The translations under genes and the position numbers were made by a program. The notes beneath the pieces are model-generated. The model did not search any database, was not told where the DNA came from, and was given only the letters and a program-made list of their open reading frames with translations. DNA of 64,000 bases from Micromonospora orduensis (GTDB taxonomy: Bacteria > Actinomycetota > Actinomycetes > Mycobacteriales > Micromonosporaceae): the NCBI RefSeq assembly GCF_006228125.1, contig NZ_VDFY01000154.1, forward strand, positions 1-64,000, written 5' to 3'. Within the stretch, counting starts at the first letter, position 1. Each line of letters starts with the position of its first letter. Positions 50,172-59,891 of this stretch are shown one piece after another.

Positions 50172-51285
50172 CCGCAGCGTGGACAAGCCGCCGGCCGCCG
50201 GGTCCACCATCGCGAACGGTTCGCTGTTGGGGAGGTGGACCCGCTGGCTCGGGTTACGGCTGGCCTTCGGGTTCATCGCGGTGGTCCTGCTCGTTGATGC
50301 AGCGGCGGGCACCCACGCCGTACTCATCGGCTTTCTGGCGCTCGCTCCGCTGTTCGCCGCTGCCGTCGAAACCCCGCGCCGTACAGCTGTGGTGTCGGCC
50401 ACCGCCACCACGGCGGCGGTGGTGGCCGGGCTGCCCAGCGGGATGCTGGGCAGCCTCGATCACCTGTTGCGGGTGGCGGTCGTCATCGCGGTCAGCCTGA
50501 TGGCGGTGTATGTCGCCCAGGCCCGCACCGGACGGGAGGAGCGGCTGCGTCGGATGGCCGAGATCGTGCGGATCACCCAGGCCGCGATTCTGCGGGAGCC
50601 GCCCGGGCACGCGCCCGGGGTCGAGCTGGCCGCCCGGTACGTCTCGGCTTACGAGCAGGCCGGCGTGGGTGGCGACCTGTACGAGGTGGTGGTCGTCGAT
50701 CCGCGAGGACTGCGGATCATTGTCGGTGACGTCTGCGGCAAGGGGCTCGACGCGGTGCGGCTGGCCTCGGCGGTGGCAGGGGCGTTCCGACAGTCGGCGA
50801 TCATCCGCTCGGACCTGACGCAGGTGGCTCGCGATCTGGACGACCTCGTCGGTCGTGAGCCGACTCCCGCTACCGGCGCGACGTTCGTCACCGCCGTTCT
50901 GGTCGAGTTACGTGGCGACGAGATCCGTTCAGTCAACTGCGGCCATCCCGCGCCGATCCTCCGGCATCGCTCCGGGAACCTTGAGGAACTCGAGGTGTCG
51001 TCACCGGATCGGCCTCTAGGGTTGGGTGGCCCACGGTCGGCGGAGGTCACCCACCGTTGGGAGGTCGGTGACCGGCTGCTGTTGCACACCGACGGCCTGA
51101 TCGAGGCGCGGGACGACAACGGGCGCTTCTTCCCGATGTCCGCGTTGCGGGAGTGCCTCTCCAGATCCTCGGTGGACGACTCCCTCGCGGCCGTCTGGGG
51201 GAGCGTGCACCGGCACGTGGGCGGCGAACCACACGACGACATCGCGCTTCTGCTGGCCGAGCGCCGGCCGTCGGCGGCCGGCTAG
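50149..51285 (+). CDS. SpoIIE-type PP2C phosphatase with membrane domain
   Basis: 378 residues from ATG 50149 (GGTGGAGCC upstream). The N-terminal ~130 residues have four or five hydrophobic helices (LAFGFIAVVLLVDAAAGTHA). Residues about 165-375 are the phosphatase: GVGGDLYEVVVVDPRGLRII, VGDVCGKGLDAVRLASAVAG, VNCGHPAPILRHRSGN, LLLHTDGLIEARDDNGRFFP and GGEPHDDIALLL with the metal-binding Asp residues. Such enzymes dephosphorylate STAS proteins and so activate a stress sigma factor; the STAS protein encoded next is the likely substrate. Confidence 0.9.
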   Translation: MRPLPSTDRSVDKPPAAGSTIANGSLLGRWTRWLGLRLAFGFIAVVLLVDAAAGTHAVLIGFLALAPLFAAAVETPRRTAVVSATATTAAVVAGLPSGMLGSLDHLLRVAVVIAVSLMAVYVAQARTGREERLRRMAEIVRITQAAILREPPGHAPGVELAARYVSAYEQAGVGGDLYEVVVVDPRGLRIIVGDVCGKGLDAVRLASAVAGAFRQSAIIRSDLTQVARDLDDLVGREPTPATGATFVTAVLVELRGDEIRSVNCGHPAPILRHRSGNLEELEVSSPDRPLGLGGPRSAEVTHRWEVGDRLLLHTDGLIEARDDNGRFFPMSALRECLSRSSVDDSLAAVWGSVHRHVGGEPHDDIALLLAERRPSAAG

Positions 51286-51415
51286 CCACACCTGAGCCGG
51301 GGCACTACGCGATCGTGGCGAGGGTTCTTGGCGCCGGGTACGCTGACCGGCGACAGTTCATTGCATCCATGCATGCTTCAGGGGTTTGCCGAGCGTCGAT
51401 CAGAAGGGAGTGGGC

Positions 51416-51754
51416 GTGGACTTGTCCATCGACACGACCCGAGTCGGTCCCGTGGTTCGGATCCGGCTGCACGGAGAGATCGACGTGGCGACAACGGGCC
51501 TCGTGCACGACGCGGTAATCGCGGCCTTGACGTCCGATTCGGTGCGACAGGTCCTCCTTGACTTCGCCGGCCTGACCTTCATCGACTCCTCCGGCATGGG
51601 AACCCTGGTGGCCTGCCAGCGGGCCGTCGCGGTGCGGGGCGGCGCCTTGCGGTTGGAGAACCTCGCGCCCTTCGTTCGACGGCAACTCTTCGCCGCGGGC
51701 CTCCTCGGGCTGTTGGGCGGAGAGGACGACGCGCACGCCGTTTCGCCGAACTGA
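51416..51754 (+). CDS. Anti-sigma factor antagonist (STAS domain)
   Basis: 112 residues from GTG 51416, with GAAGGGAG in front (ATG 51386 is another possible start). STAS features: VVRIRLHGEIDVATTGLVHD, QVLLDFAGLTFIDSSGMGTL (Ser of DSSG as phosphosite) and VRGGALRLENLAPFVRRQL. It follows the SpoIIE phosphatase and is probably its substrate in partner switching with an HATPase anti-sigma factor such as that at 39852. The 130 bp before it contain no other gene. Confidence 0.88.
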   Translation: MDLSIDTTRVGPVVRIRLHGEIDVATTGLVHDAVIAALTSDSVRQVLLDFAGLTFIDSSGMGTLVACQRAVAVRGGALRLENLAPFVRRQLFAAGLLGLLGGEDDAHAVSPN

Positions 51755-51787
51755 CCCCTCGCTGACCCCACAGATCGGATCTCGCTC

Positions 51788-53338
51788 GTGACTCCGCCCC
51801 CGGATGCCGCGTTGCCCCGTCGCGGTGCCGCAGCCGAACGCCTGCGGCGCGTGGTCGCTCGGGGGTTGATGCTCGTGCGCTCGCGGTGGGGCAGGCGGGT
51901 CCTGACCGCGGTGGCGCTGGTCGCCGTCACCGCGACGGGCATCACGGTCGGCACCTTGCTGGCTGCCAGGGGGTCCAGTGACGTCGGACCGTTCCGGGTC
52001 GCCTTTCAGCTCACCCCGTCCACGGACGGCGGCACGGAGATCGCCATCCCACCGCTCGGATCGCTCTTCCTCGACAGTCACGACGGTCCCCTGCGACTGA
52101 CCGCCCGTCTTGACTCACTCGACCAACACCGCACCGAGGCCCTGCTCGACGACCCCACCGGCCTCGCCCAGGCCGGCGACGCGGCGCCCCGCGACCTCCG
52201 CGACGCTGTGGTCCGCCTCGGACTTCGGACGCTCGGGGTGTCGGTCCTCGCGTCCATGCTGCTCGCCGGGCTGACATTCCGGTCGGTGGGCCGCGTCGCC
52301 TGGTCCGGTGGTCTCGCCCTGCTCGTCACCGGCGGCACCCTGGGCGCCGCCGCCCTGACGGTACGACCACAGGCGTTGGCCGAGCCCCGCTACGAGGGCC
52401 TGCTGGTCAACGCCCCAGCCTTGATCGGGGACGCCCAACGGATCGCGGACGACTACACCCGCTACGCCGAGCAGTTGCAACGTCTGGTCGGGAACGTCGG
52501 CAAGCTCTACACCACCGTGTCGACCCTGCCCATCTACGAAGCGGCGCCGGGCACCACCCGGATCCTGCACGTCTCGGATCTGCACCTCAACCCCGCCGCC
52601 TGGCCGGTCATCCGAACTGTGGTCGAGCAGTACGACATCGACCTGGTGATCGACACCGGAGACATCACCGACTGGGGCAGCGAGCCCGAGACCTCGTACG
52701 TCTCCATGATCGGCCAACTCGCGGTGCCCTACGTCTACATCCGCGGCAACCACGACTCGCCTCGCACCGCGGCGGCGGTTGCCAGCCAGGCGAACGCGGT
52801 GGTGCTGAACGACTCCGCCACGACGATCGCGGGAGTGACGATCGCCGGTATCGGGGACCCCCGGTTCACGCCCGACAAGCAAGAAGTAGAGACAAGACCT
52901 TGGGAGGAACCCACGGCGACGGTCGAGGGTACGGGTGGACAGCTCGCCAGGACTATCCGCTCCCTCGACGTGCCGGTGGACATCGCGCTGGTGCACGACC
53001 CGGCATCCGCACCAGGGCTCAATGGGACCGTGCCACTCGTCCTGGCCGGCCACACACACCAGCGAGCGGTGACGACGCTTCCGCCCACGGGCGCGGTCGG
53101 CACCCGGCTGGCGGTGCAGGGTTCCACGGGCGGGGCAGGACTGCGAGGGCTCGAAGGCGACGAACCCACGCCGCTGGCCATGTCGGTGCTCTACCTCGGC
53201 GCGAACCGCCGACTCCAGGCCTACGACGACATCCGCGTCGGCGGCACCGGAACGGCGCAGGTCAGCCTCAACCGCAAGGTGGTCGACGCAGCGCTGGTGG
53301 ATGCCGCGGCGCCGTCCGCCACCCCGGCCGCCCGCTAG
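51788..53338 (+). CDS. Membrane-bound metallophosphoesterase
   Basis: 516 residues from GTG 51788. Two N-terminal transmembrane helices (about 37-60 and 145-190 as a hairpin) with a ~90-residue outside loop. The calcineurin-like domain begins at about 255: RILHVSDLHLNPAAWPVIRT (D-x-H), LVIDTGDITDWGSEPE (GD), YIRGNHDSPRTA (GNHD), ALVHDPASA and VLAGHTHQRAV (GHxH). All metal ligands are present. The substrate is unknown; lipid or nucleotide phosphoesters are usual. It lies 33 bp after the STAS gene. Confidence 0.9.
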   Translation: MTPPPDAALPRRGAAAERLRRVVARGLMLVRSRWGRRVLTAVALVAVTATGITVGTLLAARGSSDVGPFRVAFQLTPSTDGGTEIAIPPLGSLFLDSHDGPLRLTARLDSLDQHRTEALLDDPTGLAQAGDAAPRDLRDAVVRLGLRTLGVSVLASMLLAGLTFRSVGRVAWSGGLALLVTGGTLGAAALTVRPQALAEPRYEGLLVNAPALIGDAQRIADDYTRYAEQLQRLVGNVGKLYTTVSTLPIYEAAPGTTRILHVSDLHLNPAAWPVIRTVVEQYDIDLVIDTGDITDWGSEPETSYVSMIGQLAVPYVYIRGNHDSPRTAAAVASQANAVVLNDSATTIAGVTIAGIGDPRFTPDKQEVETRPWEEPTATVEGTGGQLARTIRSLDVPVDIALVHDPASAPGLNGTVPLVLAGHTHQRAVTTLPPTGAVGTRLAVQGSTGGAGLRGLEGDEPTPLAMSVLYLGANRRLQAYDDIRVGGTGTAQVSLNRKVVDAALVDAAAPSATPAAR

Positions 53339-53478
53339 GGGTGACCGCGCGGGCCGCCCCTTGGGCCCATGGCCTGCACGCCCGTTGCCGACAGCCCAGG
53401 CTGATAGGTTGATCTCAGGTGTGCCGGGAAGCCTGGTCGGCGTTGCGATGATGGCTGACCAGAACAGGAGAAGGCTGA

Positions 53479-54768
53479 ATGAGCACCCTGGCCTGGATCG
53501 CCGTGGCCGTCTTCGTCGCCGCCTACGTCCTGATCGCCACCGAGAAGATCAATCGGGTGACGGTGGCCCTGGGTGGTGCATCGATCATGCTGGCGATCGG
53601 GGCGACCGACGCCGAGCATGCGTTCTTCTCCGAAGAGGCGGGGATCGACTGGAACGTCATCTTCCTGTTGCTGGGGATGATGCTGATCGTCGGCGTGCTG
53701 AAACGCACCGGCCTGTTCGAGTACCTGGCGATCTGGAGCGCCAAGAAGGCTCGGGGTCGCCCGTTCCCGATCATGGTGATCCTGGTGGTGGTGACCGCCG
53801 TGGTGTCGGCGGCGCTGGACAACGTCACCACAGTGCTGCTGGTAGCGCCGGTGACGCTGCTGGTCTGCGAGCGGCTCGACGTGCCGCCGATCCCATTTTT
53901 GATCGCAGAGGTTATGGCGTCCAACATCGGTGGCGCGGCAACCCTGGTAGGCGACCCACCGAACATCATCATCGCCAGCCGGTCGGGGTTGAGTTTCACC
54001 GATTTCCTGAACGTCATGGCTCCGCTGGTGCTGATCGTGCTCGTCGTGTTCGTCGGCCTGTGTCGGATCATGTTCCGCACGGCGTTCCGCTACGACGCCG
54101 AGCGCGCCGCGCGGGTGATGGCGCTGCGGGAGGCGGACGCGATCCGCGACCGTCGCCTCGTCGTGACCAGCCTGGTGGTCCTCGGCGCGGTGCTGCTCGC
54201 GTTCGGCCTGCACACCTTCCTGCGTCTGGAGCCGTCGGTGGTGGCCATACTCGGCGGCCTGCTGCTGCTGGCGTTGTCCCGACTGGACGCGGAGGACGTG
54301 GCCAAGGACGTCGAATGGCCGACGCTGGTGTTCTTCGCTGGCCTGTTCATCATGGTCGGCGCCCTGGTCGCCACCGGGGTGATCGACAGCATCGCCCGGT
54401 CGGCGATCGGGGCCGTCGAGGGCAAGCTGTGGCCGGCCACCATGTTGCTGTTGTGGGCGTCGGCAGGGTTGTCGGCGATCGTGGACAACATCCCGTACGT
54501 GGCGACGATGAGCCCGATTGTGAGCGAATTGGTGAACGCCGAAGGCGGGCTCGGTAAGGCTCAGGTGCTGTGGTGGGCGCTCGCTATCGGGGCTGACTTC
54601 GGCGGCAACGCCACTGCCGTCGGCGCCTCGGCGAACGTGGTGGTGCTCGGTATCGCCGAGCGCGCCGGGCACAAGATCACGTTCTGGGGGTTCACCAAGT
54701 ACGGGCTGATCGTCACCGTGATCTCGGTGGCGGTCGCGGTGCCGTACCTGTGGCTGCGATTCTTCTGA
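53479..54768 (+). CDS. ArsB/NhaD-family permease
   Basis: 429 residues, about 11 helices. Signature sequences: AALDNVTTVLLVAPVTLLVC (LDNVTTV), MASNIGGAATLVGDPPNIII, SAIVDNIPYVATMSPIVSEL and GADFGGNATAVGASANVVVL, which together define the ion transporter superfamily ArsB/NhaD group. It could exchange Na+/H+ or export arsenite; the GDPPN and DNIPY motifs do not separate the two. AGGAGAAGG precedes the ATG. The CBS gene is convergent, 4 nt away. The arsenic genes 2-10 kb downstream have no other ArsB. Confidence 0.88.
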   Translation: MSTLAWIAVAVFVAAYVLIATEKINRVTVALGGASIMLAIGATDAEHAFFSEEAGIDWNVIFLLLGMMLIVGVLKRTGLFEYLAIWSAKKARGRPFPIMVILVVVTAVVSAALDNVTTVLLVAPVTLLVCERLDVPPIPFLIAEVMASNIGGAATLVGDPPNIIIASRSGLSFTDFLNVMAPLVLIVLVVFVGLCRIMFRTAFRYDAERAARVMALREADAIRDRRLVVTSLVVLGAVLLAFGLHTFLRLEPSVVAILGGLLLLALSRLDAEDVAKDVEWPTLVFFAGLFIMVGALVATGVIDSIARSAIGAVEGKLWPATMLLLWASAGLSAIVDNIPYVATMSPIVSELVNAEGGLGKAQVLWWALAIGADFGGNATAVGASANVVVLGIAERAGHKITFWGFTKYGLIVTVISVAVAVPYLWLRFF

Positions 54769-54771
54769 CGC

Positions 54772-55218
54772 TCAGGTGCCGAGCATCCGGTCGAGCAACC
54801 CGTCCAGGGTGATCGCGCCGGTCATCACCTGGTCGCGGTCAACGACAGCGACCAGCGGCACATTCGATCGGGCCATCACCGAGGCGACCTCGAGCAGGGT
54901 GGCGTCGGCGCTGACCGCAGGCAGGCCCGGACGGTTGCGGGGCAGCAGGTCCGCGACGGTGCGGTCGCCGATACCCTCCAGGATCACGTCGGCGGCGGCC
55001 TCGTCGATCACCCGGGCCAGCGCCGGATCGTCCTGGCAGTAGGACGGCAGCGCCATCCGCAGCACCTGCGTGCCAGCCAGCACCGTCGACGGACGGCCCA
55101 TGGTGTCCACCACGATCAGGCCGGGCAGGTCCTGCGCCGCCAGAATCCGCGCGGCCTCCCTGGCCGGCATGTCCTCGGTAACGGTGTCCATCGAGATCGC
55201 CACATCGCTCGCGCGCAT
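54772..55218 (-). CDS. CBS-domain protein
   Basis: 148 residues comprising two CBS motifs: ASDVAISMDTVTEDMPAREA with LPGLIVVDTMGRPSTVLAGT (first), and RTVADLLPRNRPGLPAVSAD with SNVPLVAVVDRDQVMTGAIT (second). CBS pairs bind adenine nucleotides and regulate partners. The gene is convergent with the ArsB/NhaD permease (4 nt between stops) and upstream of nhaA on the same strand by order of transcription reversed, so it may regulate either transporter. Confidence 0.85.
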   Translation of the reverse strand: MRASDVAISMDTVTEDMPAREAARILAAQDLPGLIVVDTMGRPSTVLAGTQVLRMALPSYCQDDPALARVIDEAAADVILEGIGDRTVADLLPRNRPGLPAVSADATLLEVASVMARSNVPLVAVVDRDQVMTGAITLDGLLDRMLGT

Positions 55219-55290
55219 GCACCGACGATACGCCCGGGACAGCGCGTTGACCGTGCTGATGCCGCCTGGCAGCTCCCGCTCGCAGTGGAC

Positions 55291-56574
55291 CTATTTCTGG
55301 TAGACATCGGGAACGTCGTCATGGTCCCGGTCGACCCGCTCGGCCTCGTAGATCTGCCGGTACACGCGATTACGCGCCCGCAAGATGATCATGGCGAGCG
55401 CGGCGGCGATCAGGGAGCCTGCCAGCACGGCGATCTTGACCCGGTCGTCGGCGTCGCTGTCGATACCGAAGGCGAGTTCGCCGATCAGCAACGAGACGGT
55501 GAAACCGATGCCGGCCAGCACGGCCAGCCCGGTCACGTCGATCCAGGCCAGCCCTGAGTCCAGCCGGGCCCGGGTGAATCGGGCGACGAGCCAGGTTGCC
55601 AGGAGGATGCCGATCGGCTTGCCGACGACCAGGCCGAGCATGATGCCCACAGCGATTGGGTCGGTGAGCGCCTGCGCCAGGCCGTCGAGCCCGCCGATGG
55701 CCACTCCGGCGGACATCAGCGCGAACACCGGCACCGCGACGCCGGCGGAGATTGGCCGGAATCGGTGCTCGAAGTGCTCGGCCAGGCCCAGCCCTGGGCC
55801 GGTGCCCCTGGAGCGCAGCACCGGGACGGCGAAGGCGAGCAGCACCCCGGCGACGGTGGCGTGCACGCCGGAGGCGTGCACGAGCGCCCAGGTTGCGAAC
55901 GCCAGCGGCAGGAGCAGCCACCATGAGCGCACCCGACGTTGCACCAGCAGCGCGAACAGGCCCAGCGGCACCGCCGCGGCCAGCAGCGGCAGCAGCGACA
56001 GGTGGGCGGTGTAGAAGACCGCGATGATGACGATCGCCAGCAGGTCGTCCACCACTGCCAGGGTCAGCAGGAAGGTGCGCAGCGCGGTCGGCAGATGCCG
56101 GCCGATCACCGCCAGTACGGCGAGGGCGAACGCGATGTCGGTGGCGGTCGGTACTGCCCAGCCCTTCAGTGCGCCACCTGAGTTCACCACCACGTACAGC
56201 AGAGCCGGCACGAGTACGCCGCCGATCGCGGCGGCGACCGGGACTGCGGCTCGGCGGGGATCACGCAGGTCGCCGGCGACGAACTCGCGTTTGAGTTCGA
56301 GGCCGGCAACGAAGAAGAAGATCGCCAATAGCCCGTCGGCCGCCCAGGTGGCAAGCGAGAGGTCAAGGTGCAGCGAGTGAGGCCCGATGGTAAGCGCCGT
56401 CATCGCCTCGTAGCGGTGCGCCCACGGGGAGTTCGCCCAGATCAGCGCCACAGCGGCACCGATCAGCAGCAGCGCGCCGCCGATCGTCTCCTTGCGCAGC
56501 ACCTCGGCGATGCGACTCGCCTCGGCCCAGGAACCGCGGCCGAGGACACGAGGGGGTGACTGCGGGTTGGACAT
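55291..56574 (-). CDS. nhaA: Na+/H+ antiporter NhaA
   Basis: 427 residues from ATG 56574 (GAAAGGTG upstream). Recognisable NhaA sequence: [60 protein letters not shown], and the ion-binding Asp pair in [18 protein letters not shown]. It extrudes two protons' worth of charge per Na+ and protects against salt and alkaline pH. The hydrophilic tail ([17 protein letters not shown]) is short. An upstream in-frame ATG at 56661 exists, but has no RBS. The 235 bp between its start and the trxB stub hold no gene. Confidence 0.95.
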   Translation of the reverse strand: MSNPQSPPRVLGRGSWAEASRIAEVLRKETIGGALLLIGAAVALIWANSPWAHRYEAMTALTIGPHSLHLDLSLATWAADGLLAIFFFVAGLELKREFVAGDLRDPRRAAVPVAAAIGGVLVPALLYVVVNSGGALKGWAVPTATDIAFALAVLAVIGRHLPTALRTFLLTLAVVDDLLAIVIIAVFYTAHLSLLPLLAAAVPLGLFALLVQRRVRSWWLLLPLAFATWALVHASGVHATVAGVLLAFAVPVLRSRGTGPGLGLAEHFEHRFRPISAGVAVPVFALMSAGVAIGGLDGLAQALTDPIAVGIMLGLVVGKPIGILLATWLVARFTRARLDSGLAWIDVTGLAVLAGIGFTVSLLIGELAFGIDSDADDRVKIAVLAGSLIAAALAMIILRARNRVYRQIYEAERVDRDHDDVPDVYQK

Positions 56575-56809
56575 CACAAGCGAGCACCTTTCGGAAGACG
56601 GGTCGGAGCCATTGCCGACCAGACTTCCCGGCGCACCGGAACCCATCGTACCGGCAGCCACGGCCGGAACGTCCGCTGCCAGCTACGACCGGCGGTGCCC
56701 CTCTTCCCTGCGCCTCAGCATACGCAGGCACCGGTTCCCTGCACCCAGGACCACGGCCACCACGAAGGTTGGTGTGAAACCCCACGGAGACGGAGTCGGT
56801 GGCGCGCCG

Positions 56810-57421
<612 letters not shown>

Positions 57422-57422
<1 letters not shown>

Positions 57423-57607
57423 CAGGAGCCTTTCTTGCTGCACGGGTTGCGGGGCCGGTTGACCGGCGCCTCGTCGGAGGTCGCGGGCAGGCGTGGGTCG
57501 GGGCGGCTGTTGCGGTCGAGCTCGCGGTAGCGGCCGGCGGCACGCGGTGGGTTGACCAGGCTGCGGTGCGGCCTTCGCGCTCCACCGTGCTCCGGTTTGA
57601 CTGTCAT
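57422..57607 (-). CDS. Possible 61-residue protein between aquaporin and arsC
   Basis: The frame begins with ATG in the aquaporin stop (ATGA) and its TGA overlaps the ArsC start (TGATG). The product is basic (about 12 Arg, 3 Lys), with PEHGGARRPHRSLVNPP and NRPRNPCSKKGS, and has no recognised domain. The double coupling argues for translation; the composition is also what a random GC-rich frame would give. Without it there would be a 180-bp gap inside the operon. Confidence 0.4.
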
Positions 57608-58365
57608 GCGCGGTGGTCCAGCGCCGGATCGCTGTCGGCGGGGACGACCACCTGGTCGGCGGCCTGCCCGGCGTCGGGGTAGAGCGCGGCCAGGAGACCA
57701 ACGCCGACGGCGAGTCCGACGAGCTGGGCGATGACGAACCCGGGAACCGAGGTGGGGGCGATGCCGGCGAAGGTGTCGGTGAACGCGCGGCCGATCGTCA
57801 CGGCGGGGTTGGCGAACGAGGTCGACGAGGTGAACCAGTAGGCGGCGCCGATGTAAGCGCCGACGGCCGCGGGTGCGACCAGGGCGCGGCCAGAGCGGGC
57901 GAGGGCGAAGATCAGCAGGATCAGGCCGGCGGTGGCGACGACCTCACCGAGCCGCAGGTGCCCGGCGGCGCGGTCCTTGCCGGAGAAGTCGACGGCGGCG
58001 AGGTCGAACATCAGGTTCGCCAGCACCGACCCGGCGATCGCGCCCAGCACCTGCGCTGCGACGTATCCGCCGAGGTCGCGGGCGGTGAGGCCGGTGCCGG
58101 CGCGGCGGCCGAGGAACCAGTCGGCGGCGGACACGACGGGGTTGAAGTGCGCGCCGGAGACCGGCCCGAAGATCAGGATCAGCGCGGCGAGAGCGAAGGC
58201 GGTGGCGATCGAGTTCTGCAGCAGCTGCAGGCCGACGTCGGTCGGGGAGAGGGTGGCGGCCATGATGCCGGAGCCGACCACGGCGGTGACCAGCAGGGCG
58301 GTGCCGGTGAACTCGGACAGCAGGCGCCGCCACAGGGTGGGGGTCATCGGTCTGTTCTCTCCCAT
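57604..58365 (-). CDS. Aquaporin-family channel, probably for arsenite
   Basis: 253 residues, six helices with two half-helix loops. The NPA boxes are SGAHFNPVVSAADWF (NPV) and TSFANPAVTIGRAF (NPA). The first is degenerate in the manner of AqpS-like arsenite channels. In Sinorhizobium such a channel lets As(III), formed inside by ArsC, leave passively; the gene order here (regulator, reductase, channel, reductase) supports that job. Starts 33 bp after arsC2. No ArsB or Acr3 gene is in this operon. Confidence 0.85.
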   Translation of the reverse strand: MGENRPMTPTLWRRLLSEFTGTALLVTAVVGSGIMAATLSPTDVGLQLLQNSIATAFALAALILIFGPVSGAHFNPVVSAADWFLGRRAGTGLTARDLGGYVAAQVLGAIAGSVLANLMFDLAAVDFSGKDRAAGHLRLGEVVATAGLILLIFALARSGRALVAPAAVGAYIGAAYWFTSSTSFANPAVTIGRAFTDTFAGIAPTSVPGFVIAQLVGLAVGVGLLAALYPDAGQAADQVVVPADSDPALDHRA

Positions 58366-58398
58366 GGTGTTGCTGTCCTGAAGGCTCGGGCAGGGTGG

Positions 58399-59061
58399 TT
58401 ATCGGGTGGTGTGCACGTGCAGATCGTCGAGGAGCCGGCGGACCCGGCGTTCGACCTCGTCGCGGATGGGCCGCACGCCGGTGGTGTCGAGGCCGGCGGG
58501 GTCGTCGAGGTCCCAGTTCTCGTAGCGGGTGCCGGGAAAGACCGGGCAGGCGTCACCGCAGCCCATGGTGACCACGACGTCGGCGGCGCGGACGACCTCG
58601 TCGGTCCAGGGCTTGGGGAACTCCTCGCCGATGTCGATGCCGCGTTCGGCCATGGCGGCGATGGCGGCGGGGTTGAGCTCGATGCCTGGTTCGCTGCCGC
58701 CGGACCAGGCGACGGCCCGGTCGCCGGCGAGGTGGGTGAAGAAGCCGAGGGCCATCTGGGAGCGGCCGGCGTTGTGGGTGCACAGGAACAGCACCACGGG
58801 GCGGCCGTCGCGGTGGTGGCCCTCGACGCGGGCCAGGGCCTGCAGGCGCTGACGGGCGAAGCGTTCGGCGAGCAGTGGCAGGTAGTGCGGGATGGTGCTG
58901 GCGGTAGCGAACTGGTCGTAGCTGGAATGCAGAAACGTCTCGATGGTCTCGGCGCCGTAGACGCCGGTGAACGCCTCGGCGAGGCGGATCGCCGCGGTGC
59001 GCAGGGCGACCTGCTGGTCGATGGACACCTGGTCGTAAGGGTGAGGGCTGGTGTCAGTCAT
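58399..59061 (-). CDS. arsC2: Arsenate reductase with N-terminal helical domain
   Basis: 220 residues. The first ~75 form a three-helix bundle (VALRTAAIRLAEAFTGVYGA, TASTIPHYLPLLAERFARQR) common in actinobacterial ArsC proteins; the phosphatase-like domain follows with FLCTHNAGRSQMALGF (C-x5-R) and [20 protein letters not shown]. It overlaps the end of the ArsR-ArsC fusion by 8 nt. The helical part may bind the mycothiol/mycoredoxin system or dimerise; this is inference. Confidence 0.9.
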   Translation of the reverse strand: MTDTSPHPYDQVSIDQQVALRTAAIRLAEAFTGVYGAETIETFLHSSYDQFATASTIPHYLPLLAERFARQRLQALARVEGHHRDGRPVVLFLCTHNAGRSQMALGFFTHLAGDRAVAWSGGSEPGIELNPAAIAAMAERGIDIGEEFPKPWTDEVVRAADVVVTMGCGDACPVFPGTRYENWDLDDPAGLDTTGVRPIRDEVERRVRRLLDDLHVHTTR

Positions 59062-59749
59062 GACGGTCTCCGGGGGCGGTGGTGACGGCGTGGGCGACCC
59101 GGTCGACGCGGGCGGCGAGGTCGGCGAACGCGGCCTCGAACGCCTCGTCGGTGTCGACGCGGACCGGGTCGGGAACCGACCAGTGCAGGCGGGGGCGCAC
59201 GGGCCCGGTGAGGTCTTCGTGGGCGTTGTCGCACACGGCGATGAGAAGGTCGTCGTCGCGGACGACGTCGGTGACGTGGGCGGTGGCGGTGGGGTCCAGG
59301 CGCAGCCCGTGCCGGCCGGCGACGGCCACCGCGCGGGGGTGCACCCGGGAGGCCGGATGCGTGCCGGCCGACGCTGCCGGGGCGTGGGTGCGCTCGTGCC
59401 AGAGCGCGGCGGCGAGCTGCGAGCGGGCGGAGTTGCGGGTGCAGACGAACACCACCCGGCCGACGCCGGTCAGCGGCGGCGGGGTCAGCGCGGCGAGGGC
59501 GTCCGGCCGCAGCCGCAAGTAGGTGCGGCGCTTGTCGCCCTCGGAGCGACCCTTGACCACCAGGCCGGCCTCGGTGAGGACCTTGACGTGGTGGGCGACG
59601 AGGTTGGTGGGCAGGTCCAGGGTATGGGCGATCTCGCCGGGGGACGCGTCGCCGAGGGTGAGCGCGTCCACGATCGCCAGCCGCGCCGGGTCGCCGAGCG
59701 CAGCGTGGATGCGCGCCCGCCCAGCCAAAGAATCACGCTCAATGTTCAT
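59054..59749 (-). CDS. ArsR-ArsC fusion: arsenic-responsive regulator joined to a phosphatase-type domain
   Basis: 231 residues from ATG 59749. Residues about 8-90 are an ArsR winged helix (RARIHAALGDPARLAIVDAL, SPGEIAHTLDLPTNLVAHHV, SEGDKRRTYLRLRPDAL). Residues about 100-225 are an LMW-phosphatase/ArsC domain with FVCTRNSARSQLAAALWHER (C-x5-R) and DLLIAVCDNAHEDL. The second Cys pair of true ArsC (CGDAC) is missing, so the domain may sense rather than reduce. The start codon lies within a perfect palindrome (59739-59752), suggesting autorepression and a leaderless mRNA. Leads the minus-strand operon. Confidence 0.88.
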   Translation of the reverse strand: MNIERDSLAGRARIHAALGDPARLAIVDALTLGDASPGEIAHTLDLPTNLVAHHVKVLTEAGLVVKGRSEGDKRRTYLRLRPDALAALTPPPLTGVGRVVFVCTRNSARSQLAAALWHERTHAPAASAGTHPASRVHPRAVAVAGRHGLRLDPTATAHVTDVVRDDDLLIAVCDNAHEDLTGPVRPRLHWSVPDPVRVDTDEAFEAAFADLAARVDRVAHAVTTAPGDRHD

Positions 59750-59752
59750 TGA
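59739..59752. promoter_or_regulatory. Palindromic operator over the ArsR-ArsC start codon
   Basis: TCAATG-TT-CATTGA, a perfect 14-bp dyad containing the ATG (59747-59749). ArsR-type operators are usually longer dyads of this kind near the promoter. Confidence 0.45.
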
Positions 59753-59863
59753 CTCAACCATAGCTGAGCTAATTGGGGTTGGCAAAACGTCCCCGAGACG
59801 CGGCCGCCCGAGAGTCGGGTGCGCGGCATCGGCCGACCGGAGCGTTCCGAACTTCCCCGCCCG

Positions 59864-59890
59864 AACCCGCCCGCCAAAGGCGGGCGGGTT
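59864..59890 (-). terminator. Terminator hairpin after the second arsR
   Basis: AACCCGCCCGCC-AAA-GGCGGGCGGGTT: a perfect 12-bp stem with a 3-base loop. It lies 1 bp beyond the stop of the minus-strand ArsR gene and separates it from the ArsR-ArsC operon. Confidence 0.8.
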
Positions 59891-59891
59891 G

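Noticed and set aside
53335-54672. 445-codon open frame on the minus strand
   Set aside because: His/Gln/Asp-rich shadow of the ArsB/NhaD permease.
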